A stretch of 64,000 bases of DNA from Microcaldota archaeon (GTDB lineage Archaea; Micrarchaeota; Micrarchaeia; Micrarchaeales; CABMGC01), in the NCBI GenBank assembly GCA_021850805.1, contig JAJZKO010000004.1, forward strand, positions 1 to 64,000. The letters run 5' to 3'. Positions 24,748-33,030 of the stretch are shown here, piece by piece. Within the stretch, counting starts at the first letter, position 1; the number at the start of each line of letters is the position of its first letter. A model generated the notes under the pieces. The model searched no databases, had not been told where the DNA came from, and saw nothing but the letters and a program-made list of their open reading frames with translations. The translations under genes and the position numbers were made by a program.

Positions 24748-25500
24748 ATGGAAGCGCTAGTCAGGAGGCATGACCCGAAGGAGCTTTCCAAGGCAAACGA
24801 GATTCTATCTTCTGCAGCAAGCTATTTTTATAAGAACGTCTGCCCTGTAAGGACCGCCAAGCCGGAAATAATACTTCTCGAAGGTCTGCGAAGCGAGGAA
24901 GGAATGTTCGGATACTATTTTTCAGGCAAGCTGGTTATAGATCCGGATTACGGAATAAACGAGAAGACAATACCGCATGAATTTTTCCATCATCTCCAGG
25001 AAGCCACAGGAAGGAATCCAAACATTCCGTACCACATGCTTACCGCAGACCACAAAGCAGTGAAGGAAGCAGGGCCGAACCTCTTCGCAGCATTGTACAT
25101 GTCGCGCGACATGAAGGGAACAGAGCGCATATTCTTCATTGCTGATTTTCTTAATACCAAATACTCTGACGAATGGAATCCACTGGATTTGGCGTTTGCA
25201 AGATATGGCGAATATAACAGGGCACAGGCGTTCCTCCCCCGGAAGCGCAAAGACGTCTACATACCAACATACGCTGAAGGAAAAGCCATTGCACTTCTTT
25301 CCATAGCGTCCTGCGGGCTTGATGTATACACATCAGCAAGACAGTTGCTGGAGGATCCGGAGAGCGTGCTCAGGAACCTCGAAGCAGCAGCAAGGAAAGA
25401 CAAAGACTTAATTATATTATCAAGGCTAAATGAGCTTAAGAGCATGCACAACCGCCCTAGCTTCCTGCTGAAAGATATAGCTGCTGTTGCTAGGACCTGA
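24748..25500 (+). CDS. Hypothetical protein with HExxH zinc-protease motif
   Basis: A soluble protein of 250 residues whose IPHEFFHHLQE near residues 74-84 is a HExxH motif in a helix, as in gluzincin metalloproteases. A plausible third ligand (Glu or His) lies further on (for example KAVKEAGPN or YAEGKA), but I cannot choose. No signal peptide or membrane segment is seen, so it would act in the cytoplasm. No family is recognised. The ATG at 24748 is favoured over the track start, which is inside the divergent promoter region. tRNA-His begins three bases after the stop. Confidence 0.6.
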   Translation: MEALVRRHDPKELSKANEILSSAASYFYKNVCPVRTAKPEIILLEGLRSEEGMFGYYFSGKLVIDPDYGINEKTIPHEFFHHLQEATGRNPNIPYHMLTADHKAVKEAGPNLFAALYMSRDMKGTERIFFIADFLNTKYSDEWNPLDLAFARYGEYNRAQAFLPRKRKDVYIPTYAEGKAIALLSIASCGLDVYTSARQLLEDPESVLRNLEAAARKDKDLIILSRLNELKSMHNRPSFLLKDIAAVART

Positions 25501-25503
25501 AAT

Positions 25504-25576
25504 GGCCTTGGTGGTGTAGCGGCTAGCATAGGGGACTGTGGATCCTCCGGTCCGGGTTCGACTCCCGGCTAAGGCC
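25504..25576 (+). tRNA. tRNA-His (GUG)
   Basis: The base at 25504 is the extra G-1 and pairs with C73 at 25576, the hallmark of histidine tRNA. Acceptor GCCTTGG/CTAAGGC, anticodon stem GGGGA/TCCTC with loop CTGTGGA, and T arm CCGGG-TTCGACT-CCCGG follow. No intron. It lies between the HEFFH gene and the convergent TPR-AAA gene, whose stop codon shares its last base. Confidence 0.95.
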
Positions 25577-27066
25577 TAGAAAAGATACAGCGCGGAAAGC
25601 CTCACTACCTTCTTTATAAACTTGTAAACACTGTTGGAATTTCTCTTTACATCTTTTATAAGGGCTTTGTAACGCGTCTTCTCCTCAGGAGAGAGAGTGC
25701 CCTCCTTTACTATCTCCTGCTTTTTGCCATCTACGATCTGCACCTCTCTCTTGCTTATTATATCTTTCCTTACCATCCCATACCACTCGTCAAGGGTATT
25801 CCCCTTGGAGCGTATCATCTTCAGGAAGTCCTTCATCTTTATTTTCCTCCTCTTCCCTGTCCTGTCCTCCTCTGCAGCAGGTATAAGTGCAGCCTTATCG
25901 CAAATTTCCTCGATATCTGCCTGTGAGAAACCCATTGTCGCCCTGGCAAGCCTGCCAAAATTTATTCTGGCAAGAGGCATCTTTCTGGTATTAAACTTGA
26001 ATGCCTGTTTTCTGGTCTTGTAATCCGGAGGCGGTATATATATCGCGTCCCCGAACCTCTTGCTCCTCTTGAGGGCAGGATCTATGTCCCATGGCTGGTT
26101 TGTAGCACCTATAACGAATATACCTTCAGGATTTGCCTCAACCCCATCCATTTCCTGAAGGAATTGGTTCACTGCCATTCTCATGTAATTCTGGCCTCCG
26201 TCTCCGCCTCCACCACCTCCGCCGCCTCCCCTCTTAACCCCAAGCGCGTCCAGCTCGTCAAAAAATATCACGCACGGGGTATTCTTTCTGGCCTGCTCGA
26301 ATATGGCATGCATGTTCTTCTCAGTATTTCCCGCATACATATCGACTATCTCATTTATCCTTGCTATTATGACATTCGATCCTGTCTCTCCGCCTATTGC
26401 ATTGACAAAATAAGTCTTCCCGCATCCAGGAGGCCCGTAAAATATCACTCCTAGCCCTAGCTTCTTCCCGTATGCCTTGAGCATCTCGGGCTTCTTTATA
26501 GCGAGTATTATATTGTCGTGTATAGATTCTTTCTCCTTCTTCATCCCTACAACATCATTAAATGTTATGGTGGATTTGTGCCACTTTGCAGTCTTGAGCT
26601 GGCCATCCTCTATCTTTGTTCCAGTGCCTTCCTCGAAGGTCTTCTCTGTCTTTGAGACATCAATCTTTGCCTTTAACCCATCAAGCCGCGTCTTGGCCTG
26701 CTCGTAATTAGGATTCTTTGCAAGTGCCGCTTCATACCACTCCTTCGCACCTTTAAAGTCGTTCTGATACTCGGATATTATACCCATCACATAAGGTGCA
26801 TCGCAGCTGTCAGGCTCTATATTCATAACCGTCTCAGCGTCCCTTGAAGCCTCTTCATACCTATTTATCAGCGCATAAGAAAGCGATCTGTTGAAGTAAG
26901 CGCTTGCATACTTTGGGTCTTCCTTCAATGCCTTGCTATAAAGGTCTATTGCCTCTTCAAACTTGCTCTCCTCGAATGCCTTCCCCGCTTTCTTGTAGAA
27001 ATCTTCGGCAAGTGGATTATTTGTACCGCTTTTTTCGTTTTTTTGGTTCTCCTTTGTCTCTGCCAC
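25576..27066 (-). CDS. TPR-AAA ATPase fusion with poly-glycine insert
   Basis: Residues about 20-135 form three TPR units (AEDFYKKAGKAFEESKFEEA begins the first). After a linker, an AAA module starts near 165 (ITFNDVVGMKKEKESI) with Walker A GPPGCGKT, Walker B VIFFDELDAL and the arginine-finger region ALKRSKRFGD. A run of ten glycines sits just after Walker B, in a pore-facing or inter-subunit loop. The C-terminus has a charged helical tail. The AAA part is Vps4/Cdc48-like. The TPR part probably recruits partners or substrates. It begins with GTG immediately after the rnhA stop, so they form an operon. Confidence 0.8.
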   Translation of the reverse strand: MAETKENQKNEKSGTNNPLAEDFYKKAGKAFEESKFEEAIDLYSKALKEDPKYASAYFNRSLSYALINRYEEASRDAETVMNIEPDSCDAPYVMGIISEYQNDFKGAKEWYEAALAKNPNYEQAKTRLDGLKAKIDVSKTEKTFEEGTGTKIEDGQLKTAKWHKSTITFNDVVGMKKEKESIHDNIILAIKKPEMLKAYGKKLGLGVIFYGPPGCGKTYFVNAIGGETGSNVIIARINEIVDMYAGNTEKNMHAIFEQARKNTPCVIFFDELDALGVKRGGGGGGGGGDGGQNYMRMAVNQFLQEMDGVEANPEGIFVIGATNQPWDIDPALKRSKRFGDAIYIPPPDYKTRKQAFKFNTRKMPLARINFGRLARATMGFSQADIEEICDKAALIPAAEEDRTGKRRKIKMKDFLKMIRSKGNTLDEWYGMVRKDIISKREVQIVDGKKQEIVKEGTLSPEEKTRYKALIKDVKRNSNSVYKFIKKVVRLSALYLF

Positions 27067-27489
27067 TCACACACCCGCGATAATACCATCAAGGAGATGG
27101 TTAAGCTGCCTGTCAACATAACTTATGTTTTTATCTTCTCTAGGCACATTAAAAAGCTTATACGATTTGAAGGAACCGAGAAGCGTAAGGGCCTTCCCAT
27201 GAAGCTCTCTAAGTCCCGTATCCCTTACCTTATACTCGCCTTTCAGCTGCCTCACTACTATCTGACTGTCGGAGTAAAGTTCCATCTCCCTCTCCGCCTC
27301 TGGGATGCTAAGCACGAACTCGAGCGCGCCTATGACTGCTTTATATTCTGCAGCATTATTTGTGGCCTTGCCATTATAAAAATAACGTTCCCCTATTTTC
27401 TTCATATATCCGTCGAATACAACATATCCAGACGCACTGATTCCCGGGTTGCCCCTTGACGCTCCATCCGTATAAATCTTAAATACCAT
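27067..27489 (-). CDS. rnhA: Ribonuclease HI, archaeal type
   Basis: Degrades RNA in RNA-DNA hybrids. The active-site set is complete: D8 in YTDGASRGNPG, E48 in NNAAEYKAV, D74 in YSDSQIVV and D126 in VDRQLN. The basic protrusion is short, as in archaeal and retroviral-like forms. Length of 140 residues is normal. Its stop codon is followed directly by the GTG of the TPR-AAA gene. Confidence 0.94.
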   Translation of the reverse strand: MVFKIYTDGASRGNPGISASGYVVFDGYMKKIGERYFYNGKATNNAAEYKAVIGALEFVLSIPEAEREMELYSDSQIVVRQLKGEYKVRDTGLRELHGKALTLLGSFKSYKLFNVPREDKNISYVDRQLNHLLDGIIAGV

Positions 27490-27529
27490 AGCACCAAACT
27501 ACAATCATATATACAGTGATTTATTGCCC

Positions 27530-28069
27530 ATGCAGATAAAAAAATGTATTGTAGGGAGTACAGTAATACTTGATAAGAAGGGACTCTCCACGCTTCTTAT
27601 AAAACATAAAAAGCTCAACGTGTGGATTAACCCTGGAGGCCACCTGGAAGACCAGGAATTCCCATACGATGCCGCAAAAAGGGAAGCCATGGAAGAGACA
27701 GGGACTAAAGTAAGCATTATAGATGTCAGGCAGAGTGCAACAAAAATAAACGATGCGCACAGCCGCACGTCAATCTTCCCTCTGCATATACTAGAGGAGA
27801 AAGTGGTTTACAGTGATTCCACACATACACATCTCGACTTCGTATACATCAGCGTAGCGGATAAGACCAAGGTACACAAAGTAGGAAAAGGGGAGTCAAA
27901 AGAGATAAAATGGTATAATCAGGCGGAGCTGCCAAGGAATCTTATGTTCAAAAATAGCATCATGGTTATAGAATCCGCGTTCAAATCCTACTCCTCCATG
28001 CTCGCGTCAAGAAGGTCACGAAGGGATCCGAAGTCCAGAGTCTCTCCTTCCCCTATGCACAAGGCATGA
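27530..28069 (+). CDS. Nudix hydrolase
   Basis: Hydrolyses a nucleoside diphosphate linked to another group. The Nudix box GHLEDQEFPYDAAKREAMEE matches Gx5Ex7REUxEExGU exactly, around residues 34-56. The remainder fits a single Nudix fold, ending near residue 155. The last 25 or so residues (RRSRRDPKSRVSPSP) are basic and lie entirely in the region overlapping the convergent phosphoesterase gene by 82 bp. GTGAT lies nine bases before ATG 27530. Substrate unknown. Confidence 0.9.
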   Translation: MQIKKCIVGSTVILDKKGLSTLLIKHKKLNVWINPGGHLEDQEFPYDAAKREAMEETGTKVSIIDVRQSATKINDAHSRTSIFPLHILEEKVVYSDSTHTHLDFVYISVADKTKVHKVGKGESKEIKWYNQAELPRNLMFKNSIMVIESAFKSYSSMLASRRSRRDPKSRVSPSPMHKA

Positions 28070-28740
28070 ATGCTACCAAGATCAACATCGCCACCTAGCA
28101 TCCGGGCAAGTTCACTTTCAGAACCAGGGCTTATCTCAAATCCTTCTGAGAAATAGCTTGCCGCAGGAAGCACAAGCATCTTGCCTCCCCTTATCTTGCC
28201 ATATAGAAAGCAGCGCAGCCTCTCCTTCGCTCCTAATCTGGTGTACAAGGCAATAGAGGGGTGTATATGGCCAATTATAAGTAATTTGCCTCCATTGAGA
28301 TTCACAGGTTTATCTCCATGCGCAAATACATACTCGCCGCGGCGCAACTCGCCATTGTAAATAACTATCCCGGTCCCTTCCCCCACGCGGCCTATGAAAT
28401 TGTCATGGTTGCCCTTCACCAGCAAAAATCTCCTTATTCCCAATCCTTCTGAGAAGGAGACAAGCTCTTTAAGCTCGTTGAACTCTTCTAAATGAACCTT
28501 TGAGAAGTCATTTTTTATGTCGCCATTGACTATAAGTTCCTTGACAACTCTTCCAGCAGCTGCACTTCCTATATACCCCTTTATGCTGCTTAAGTTGGCC
28601 TTAGGGAGGAAATACCGCCTCCGCTCCGCCATAACCCCCTCATATCCAAGATGCAGATCGGAGCACACCAAGGCCTTCAGGTCCCTCAGATAAGCAATAG
28701 GTGTGCCATCGACTATCTCTACATTCTCAGAGAGGCGCAT
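27988..28740 (-). CDS. Metallophosphoesterase (COG1407-like, Lhr-associated)
   Basis: Calcineurin-like phosphoesterase with CSDLHLGYE, NGDIKND, KGNHDNFIG, AHGDK and IIGHIHPSI, which supply the two-metal site. Relatives occur beside Lhr helicases in archaea and bacteria, and here the Lhr gene overlaps its start by 14 bases, so the two are translated together. A nuclease or phosphatase step in DNA or RNA repair is likely. The C-terminal part overlaps the Nudix gene on the other strand. Confidence 0.85.
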   Translation of the reverse strand: MRLSENVEIVDGTPIAYLRDLKALVCSDLHLGYEGVMAERRRYFLPKANLSSIKGYIGSAAAGRVVKELIVNGDIKNDFSKVHLEEFNELKELVSFSEGLGIRRFLLVKGNHDNFIGRVGEGTGIVIYNGELRRGEYVFAHGDKPVNLNGGKLLIIGHIHPSIALYTRLGAKERLRCFLYGKIRGGKMLVLPAASYFSEGFEISPGSESELARMLGGDVDLGSIHALCIGEGETLDFGSLRDLLDASMEE

Positions 28741-31399
28741 GCTTAAGCCTCTTTATCTTTGAGAGAACGTCTTTATGAAGCTCACGGAGATGCCTCCTCC
28801 TATCCTTCATCATTATCACATCCGCTTCCCCGAAAGTGATAAGATTATGCGAAAATGGCGAAGGCGAAGGCGTCTTTATAACAATATATCTTGCCCTTCC
28901 ATCAAGAATATCCTTTACTACCTCTGCGGCCCTATCTACATCCATTACGTCTTCGAGTATCTCCCTGTAAGTCTCCTTAAGCACGGGGAAATTCGGGCTT
29001 ATGCTCTCAGCTGCCTTTAGTAGCGTCTGCGAGTTTACCTGCTGCCTTCCGACACTGATCTTATATCCCTTATAGTTCCTGAGAACCATAAAACTCCTCA
29101 CGGCGCAGTGCCTGAACCTGCGCTTCATAAGCTCCGTTCTTCTTATATTGCTTTTGAGAAGCTGCCTTATGTCGCAACCGTTCAGCCTCATAATAAGCTC
29201 CCTTACCGTCTCCTCGCCTATCCTTACATTGCCATCTAGGAAAATTGCAAACCCGTTATCGTTTATGAATATACCCAGCTCTGTGTCGAGGATATCCTCA
29301 AGGAGGAACCCGAATATCCTTGATAGCGCATCGTTTATCCTTCTGCCAAAAAGAAAGTGGAAAACAATCATGGACTTGGTGCCCTTCCTGTCTTTTGTTA
29401 TCTCAACAAGGAGCCTCTTGTTTGTAGGTATCACCCCGGCAAACATGTGCTGCTCTATAAAGTATCTTGTTATGGCCAGGCGGGCATAGGTATTCACAGG
29501 CATATCCGAAAGGGCCTTAAATGACTCCAGCGACGAGATAAACCTATCCGAAGACGTCTTTGCGAAAGTGAACCCCTTGCGCATAACATCCTTCGCTACG
29601 AGCATGCCTACCCTGTCTCTGAACCTGCCTATCTCCATTGCAAGTTCGTAAGTCAATGGCATCTGCTCGGAGAACCACGGCGGTACAGTGGGCACCATCC
29701 CATAAGCAGTTTCCACATAACATCTCATACCCTGAGCATGCTTGAACAGGTAAGTCCTGCCGCTCAGGACAAAAACGTCACCAGGCTTGAGCCTGGATAA
29801 AAAGTTCTCCTCAATATTGCCTATATTCTTGTTGTTCGAATCATACACGCTTACTGCCACCTCGTCAGGTATGGTCCCAATGTTGAGATAGTATATTATC
29901 TTGGTATATTTGCCTCTTCTCCCGAAAACTCCTGTCTTCTCATCATACCATATCTTTCCATACACCCTTCTGCTCTCAAGGCCAACATGCATGCCCGAAA
30001 GATACTCGAGAAGCGATATAAAATCCGCCTTTTCCAGTGTCTTATATGGATACGCCCTTCTTATCACTGCAAGCGCTTCTTCCATCTCCCACTTTTTGCT
30101 AAGAGCCATGCCAACGACATGCTGCGCCAAGACATCAAGGCAATTTTTTGGAGTGTTGAATGAGTCCAGGTGATGCTGCAAGGCGGCATTGAGCATTACT
30201 GAGCACTCTACTAGATCATCCCTGTTGACCACTATTATCTCTCCGCGTGCAACATCCTTGAAACCATGGCCACTTCTGCCTATCCTCTGCAGCGCCTTAG
30301 AAACGCTTTTAGGGGAACCCAACTGTATCACATTCCCTATATATCCTATATCTACCCCAAGCTCCAGGCTGGTAGAGGAGACAACGCATTTCAATGAACC
30401 CTTCTTAAGCAGGTCTTCCACCTCCAGCCTCACGTCCCTGGATAAAGACCCATGATGTGCGGCTACATCATCATTGTCGTACTTAAATCTCCTGGTAAGG
30501 TTATATACTGTCCTCTCTGTACCGCTTCTCGTATTTGTAAATACCAAGGTGGTCTCGTTCTTCTTTATTATTGAATTTATAATCCTGTATATCTCGCTTT
30601 CCATTCTTTCCTCCTTTACATTTATTATGTCTTTCACAGGGCTTATTACCTCAAAATCAAGCTTTTTGTCCCATGTGCCATCGACTATTGTGCAGTCGCG
30701 CTCTCTTCCGCTGCTCTCAGAGCCAACAAGGAATCTTGCGGCTTCTTCAAGAGGATGCAGGGTCGCGCCCAGACCTATCCTTATGAAACCATGCCCTATA
30801 AGGTCTTCGAGCCGCTCAAGGGATAGGGAGAGATGCGTGCCTCTTTTGTTGTTTGCAAGTTCATGAAGCTCGTCTATAACCACATACTCCAATTCCGAGA
30901 AGGCCTCTATAAACTTGGAGGAGTTGAGTATGATTGCAAGGCTCTCCGGCGTGGTCACAAGGATATTCGGCGGTTTCCTGAGTTGCTTCTGCCTCTCAGA
31001 GGTAGGGGTATCGCTTGTCCTGGTGCCAACTGTTATCCTGCCGATATCCGGGGAAACCGATTCGTATATCTCCTGAAGAGGCGAATTGAGGTTTTTGTAT
31101 ACATCATTATTCAATGCCCGCAGCGGCGATATATACAGGCAATACACCTTGTTACCAAGCGTCCCCCCCTCCGCCTTATCCATAAGCCTGCTCAATATGG
31201 CCATAAATGCAGAGAACGTCTTGCCGCTGCCTGTCGGTGCGGTAATCAGCAGGTTCTCCATTTCCTTTATCAGCTTGAACGAATACATCTGTGGCGGAGT
31301 AAGCTCCTTATACCTCGATGCAAACCACTTGCGTATTACCGGATTCAATGCAGCCATGCTTTCATTATAGCTGACGCTGGCTCCAGCTTGTTTTATCAT
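28727..31399 (-). CDS. lhr: Lhr-family superfamily 2 helicase
   Basis: Large ATP-dependent DNA/RNA helicase. LLITAPTGSGKTFSAFM is motif I, VIDELHELANN motif II (DELH), GLGATLHPL motif III, and QRIGRSGHG motif VI. The C-terminal 400 residues are the Lhr-specific winged-helix and beta-barrel extension (for example WFSEQMPLTYELAMEIGRFR). About 890 residues. The start is uncertain: the track TTG at 31420, ATG 31408, ATG 31399 and ATG 31357 are all possible; a TATTTATT element near 31430 suits 31399. Confidence 0.92.
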   Translation of the reverse strand: MIKQAGASVSYNESMAALNPVIRKWFASRYKELTPPQMYSFKLIKEMENLLITAPTGSGKTFSAFMAILSRLMDKAEGGTLGNKVYCLYISPLRALNNDVYKNLNSPLQEIYESVSPDIGRITVGTRTSDTPTSERQKQLRKPPNILVTTPESLAIILNSSKFIEAFSELEYVVIDELHELANNKRGTHLSLSLERLEDLIGHGFIRIGLGATLHPLEEAARFLVGSESSGRERDCTIVDGTWDKKLDFEVISPVKDIINVKEERMESEIYRIINSIIKKNETTLVFTNTRSGTERTVYNLTRRFKYDNDDVAAHHGSLSRDVRLEVEDLLKKGSLKCVVSSTSLELGVDIGYIGNVIQLGSPKSVSKALQRIGRSGHGFKDVARGEIIVVNRDDLVECSVMLNAALQHHLDSFNTPKNCLDVLAQHVVGMALSKKWEMEEALAVIRRAYPYKTLEKADFISLLEYLSGMHVGLESRRVYGKIWYDEKTGVFGRRGKYTKIIYYLNIGTIPDEVAVSVYDSNNKNIGNIEENFLSRLKPGDVFVLSGRTYLFKHAQGMRCYVETAYGMVPTVPPWFSEQMPLTYELAMEIGRFRDRVGMLVAKDVMRKGFTFAKTSSDRFISSLESFKALSDMPVNTYARLAITRYFIEQHMFAGVIPTNKRLLVEITKDRKGTKSMIVFHFLFGRRINDALSRIFGFLLEDILDTELGIFINDNGFAIFLDGNVRIGEETVRELIMRLNGCDIRQLLKSNIRRTELMKRRFRHCAVRSFMVLRNYKGYKISVGRQQVNSQTLLKAAESISPNFPVLKETYREILEDVMDVDRAAEVVKDILDGRARYIVIKTPSPSPFSHNLITFGEADVIMMKDRRRHLRELHKDVLSKIKRLKHAPL

Positions 31400-31540
31400 A
31401 AATACCATATAAGGATTCAAAATAAATAACCTTTACCATGCCAAGCCCTCCCATCCTTCTGCAGCATATCTGGCAAACCAAAGGTTAAACATAGTTATTT
31501 TAAAGATTTGCAATAAATTAATTCTAATTCGTTGGTATAA

Positions 31541-31813
31541 ATGGCAAAACCGCAGAAAAACAAGGACAAAAAATCAAAACTGCTTGAAGCATTTACCAGG
31601 TCAGAGCAGATCGCAGAGCTTTATGCTAAGGGCGTAACAGAGAGCGAGGCGCTTCTCAACAGCCCGCAGGATAGACCTATGGACGATGCGCATATAAACG
31701 ACCTTCTCGACCAGGAAAGGAGCAAAGCGTTTGAGGGCAGGCAGAAAATCACTTCATCGAGCCCAGCTCGCGCAAAGCCGACAAGAAAAACTGCAAAAGG
31801 AAAGAAGCGCTAA
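31541..31813 (+). CDS. Small basic hypothetical protein
   Basis: 90 residues with Lys-rich ends (KPQKNKDKKSK at the start, KPTRKTAKGKKR at the end) and a helical middle (TRSEQIAELYAKGVTESEAL) resembling a short helix-turn-helix or helical hairpin. A TATA-like TTATTTTAAAG lies about 40 bp upstream. It may bind nucleic acid, based on charge alone. Its stop overlaps the end of the response-regulator gene by four bases. Confidence 0.65.
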   Translation: MAKPQKNKDKKSKLLEAFTRSEQIAELYAKGVTESEALLNSPQDRPMDDAHINDLLDQERSKAFEGRQKITSSSPARAKPTRKTAKGKKR

Positions 31814-32988
31814 GCTCCTCCCTTGCCTATAGAAAGCCTGACCCCGTTCTGGTTTCTCGTTATGGTTATATCCAGATTGTCTCCGCCAAGTATATGCCTG
31901 AGTTCTTCATATGTGTAAGAGCCGATGTCTATCTTATTCTTAAGGACCTCTGCCCTGCGCTCTATAAGAGACGCTTTCTTTATCTCACTGTATTTTAACC
32001 TAAGTGTAGGCTTCTCAGCTCCGTATATATCTTCGATGCCGAGTTCTATCGGCTTATAACCCTCGCTCTGGTATATGAACGGTTCAACCGCATCAAACTC
32101 TGCGGAAACCTCCTTTGCTATATTGCTAGGCGCATTGCCTGCCCCGGCGATCACGAAGTCATCGGCGTTCAGGAACCCCACAAAAACCCTGCTATCCTTT
32201 TCCACCGTAACCTTGTCTTGCAGTAATTGCGATACCAGCCTGAGTATCGTTATGCCTGATTCATTTCCGAATCTGCTTGCGAATGCAGCCAACCCGTCCA
32301 CCCTAAGCCTGCCTATCTCGTAATCACTCTTCTGTTCAAGGACCTTCTCAATCGCATCAGAGATCTTATCCTCATTGGGCAGATCTATCAAAGGGTCGAA
32401 TTTTTTGCCCTTTTTCTTCAGGAAGATCCTAACAAGGCTTCTCAGCTCCGCAGGCTCAAAGGGCTTCTTAATGTAATAATCTGCCCCGTTCTTTATCCCC
32501 TTAAACCTGTTTGAAGTGGCATCCATTGCACTTACTATTATAACAGTAATATCCTTCAGGTTTGGATTTGTCTTTATACTATTGCATATCTCAAGCCCGT
32601 CTGCGCCAGGAAGCATAAGATCCAAAACAACCAAGTCTGGCTTCTCACTCCTTATCCTCTGCAATGCCTCTTTTCCATCATAAATCTGGGATATATCGAA
32701 TTCCTTTCCTATAGTGATTGCCATGAGCCTGCTTATGTTTCTGTCATCCTCCACTATCATTATTCTCCTGAGAAGAGAGTCGCTCTGCAGCAGATAATAT
32801 GTAGGTATCCCGCCGCTGTTCCTTGACGCTATAGCGCTGGATGCCTCCAGCTCGCGAAGCCCTTTCTCGAGGTCGGCATGCTCAATCTTCCTTGCGACAG
32901 CAAAATCCCTAAGCTCTGCAAGGGTAACCTGCTGCCTGTCGTTTATCATCGAGATTATTTCAGACTTTATTTCCTCTAAATCATTCAT
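31810..32988 (-). CDS. Response regulator with degenerate GGDEF-like output domain
   Basis: Residues 1-68 look like a small winged helix; 75-190 are a receiver domain with acidic pocket VEDD, phospho-acceptor D123 in LDLMLPGADG and lysine in IKKPFEP. From about 200 to 340 the fold resembles GGDEF, but the signature is FLNADDF, so cyclase activity is not expected. A 45-residue C-terminal extension follows. The histidine kinase next door on the same strand is the obvious partner; 42 bases separate them. What the output domain does is unknown. Confidence 0.8.
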   Translation of the reverse strand: MNDLEEIKSEIISMINDRQQVTLAELRDFAVARKIEHADLEKGLRELEASSAIASRNSGGIPTYYLLQSDSLLRRIMIVEDDRNISRLMAITIGKEFDISQIYDGKEALQRIRSEKPDLVVLDLMLPGADGLEICNSIKTNPNLKDITVIIVSAMDATSNRFKGIKNGADYYIKKPFEPAELRSLVRIFLKKKGKKFDPLIDLPNEDKISDAIEKVLEQKSDYEIGRLRVDGLAAFASRFGNESGITILRLVSQLLQDKVTVEKDSRVFVGFLNADDFVIAGAGNAPSNIAKEVSAEFDAVEPFIYQSEGYKPIELGIEDIYGAEKPTLRLKYSEIKKASLIERRAEVLKNKIDIGSYTYEELRHILGGDNLDITITRNQNGVRLSIGKGGA

Positions 32989-33030
32989 ACCGATCGCCTA
33001 ATTCTATAAAGTCTAAAAGGATTATTATAC

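Noticed and set aside
26191-26240. Glycine-codon run in the TPR-AAA gene as a sequencing artefact or microsatellite
   Set aside because: The codons vary (GGA, GGC, GGT) and the frame is kept on both sides, so it is a real coding run.
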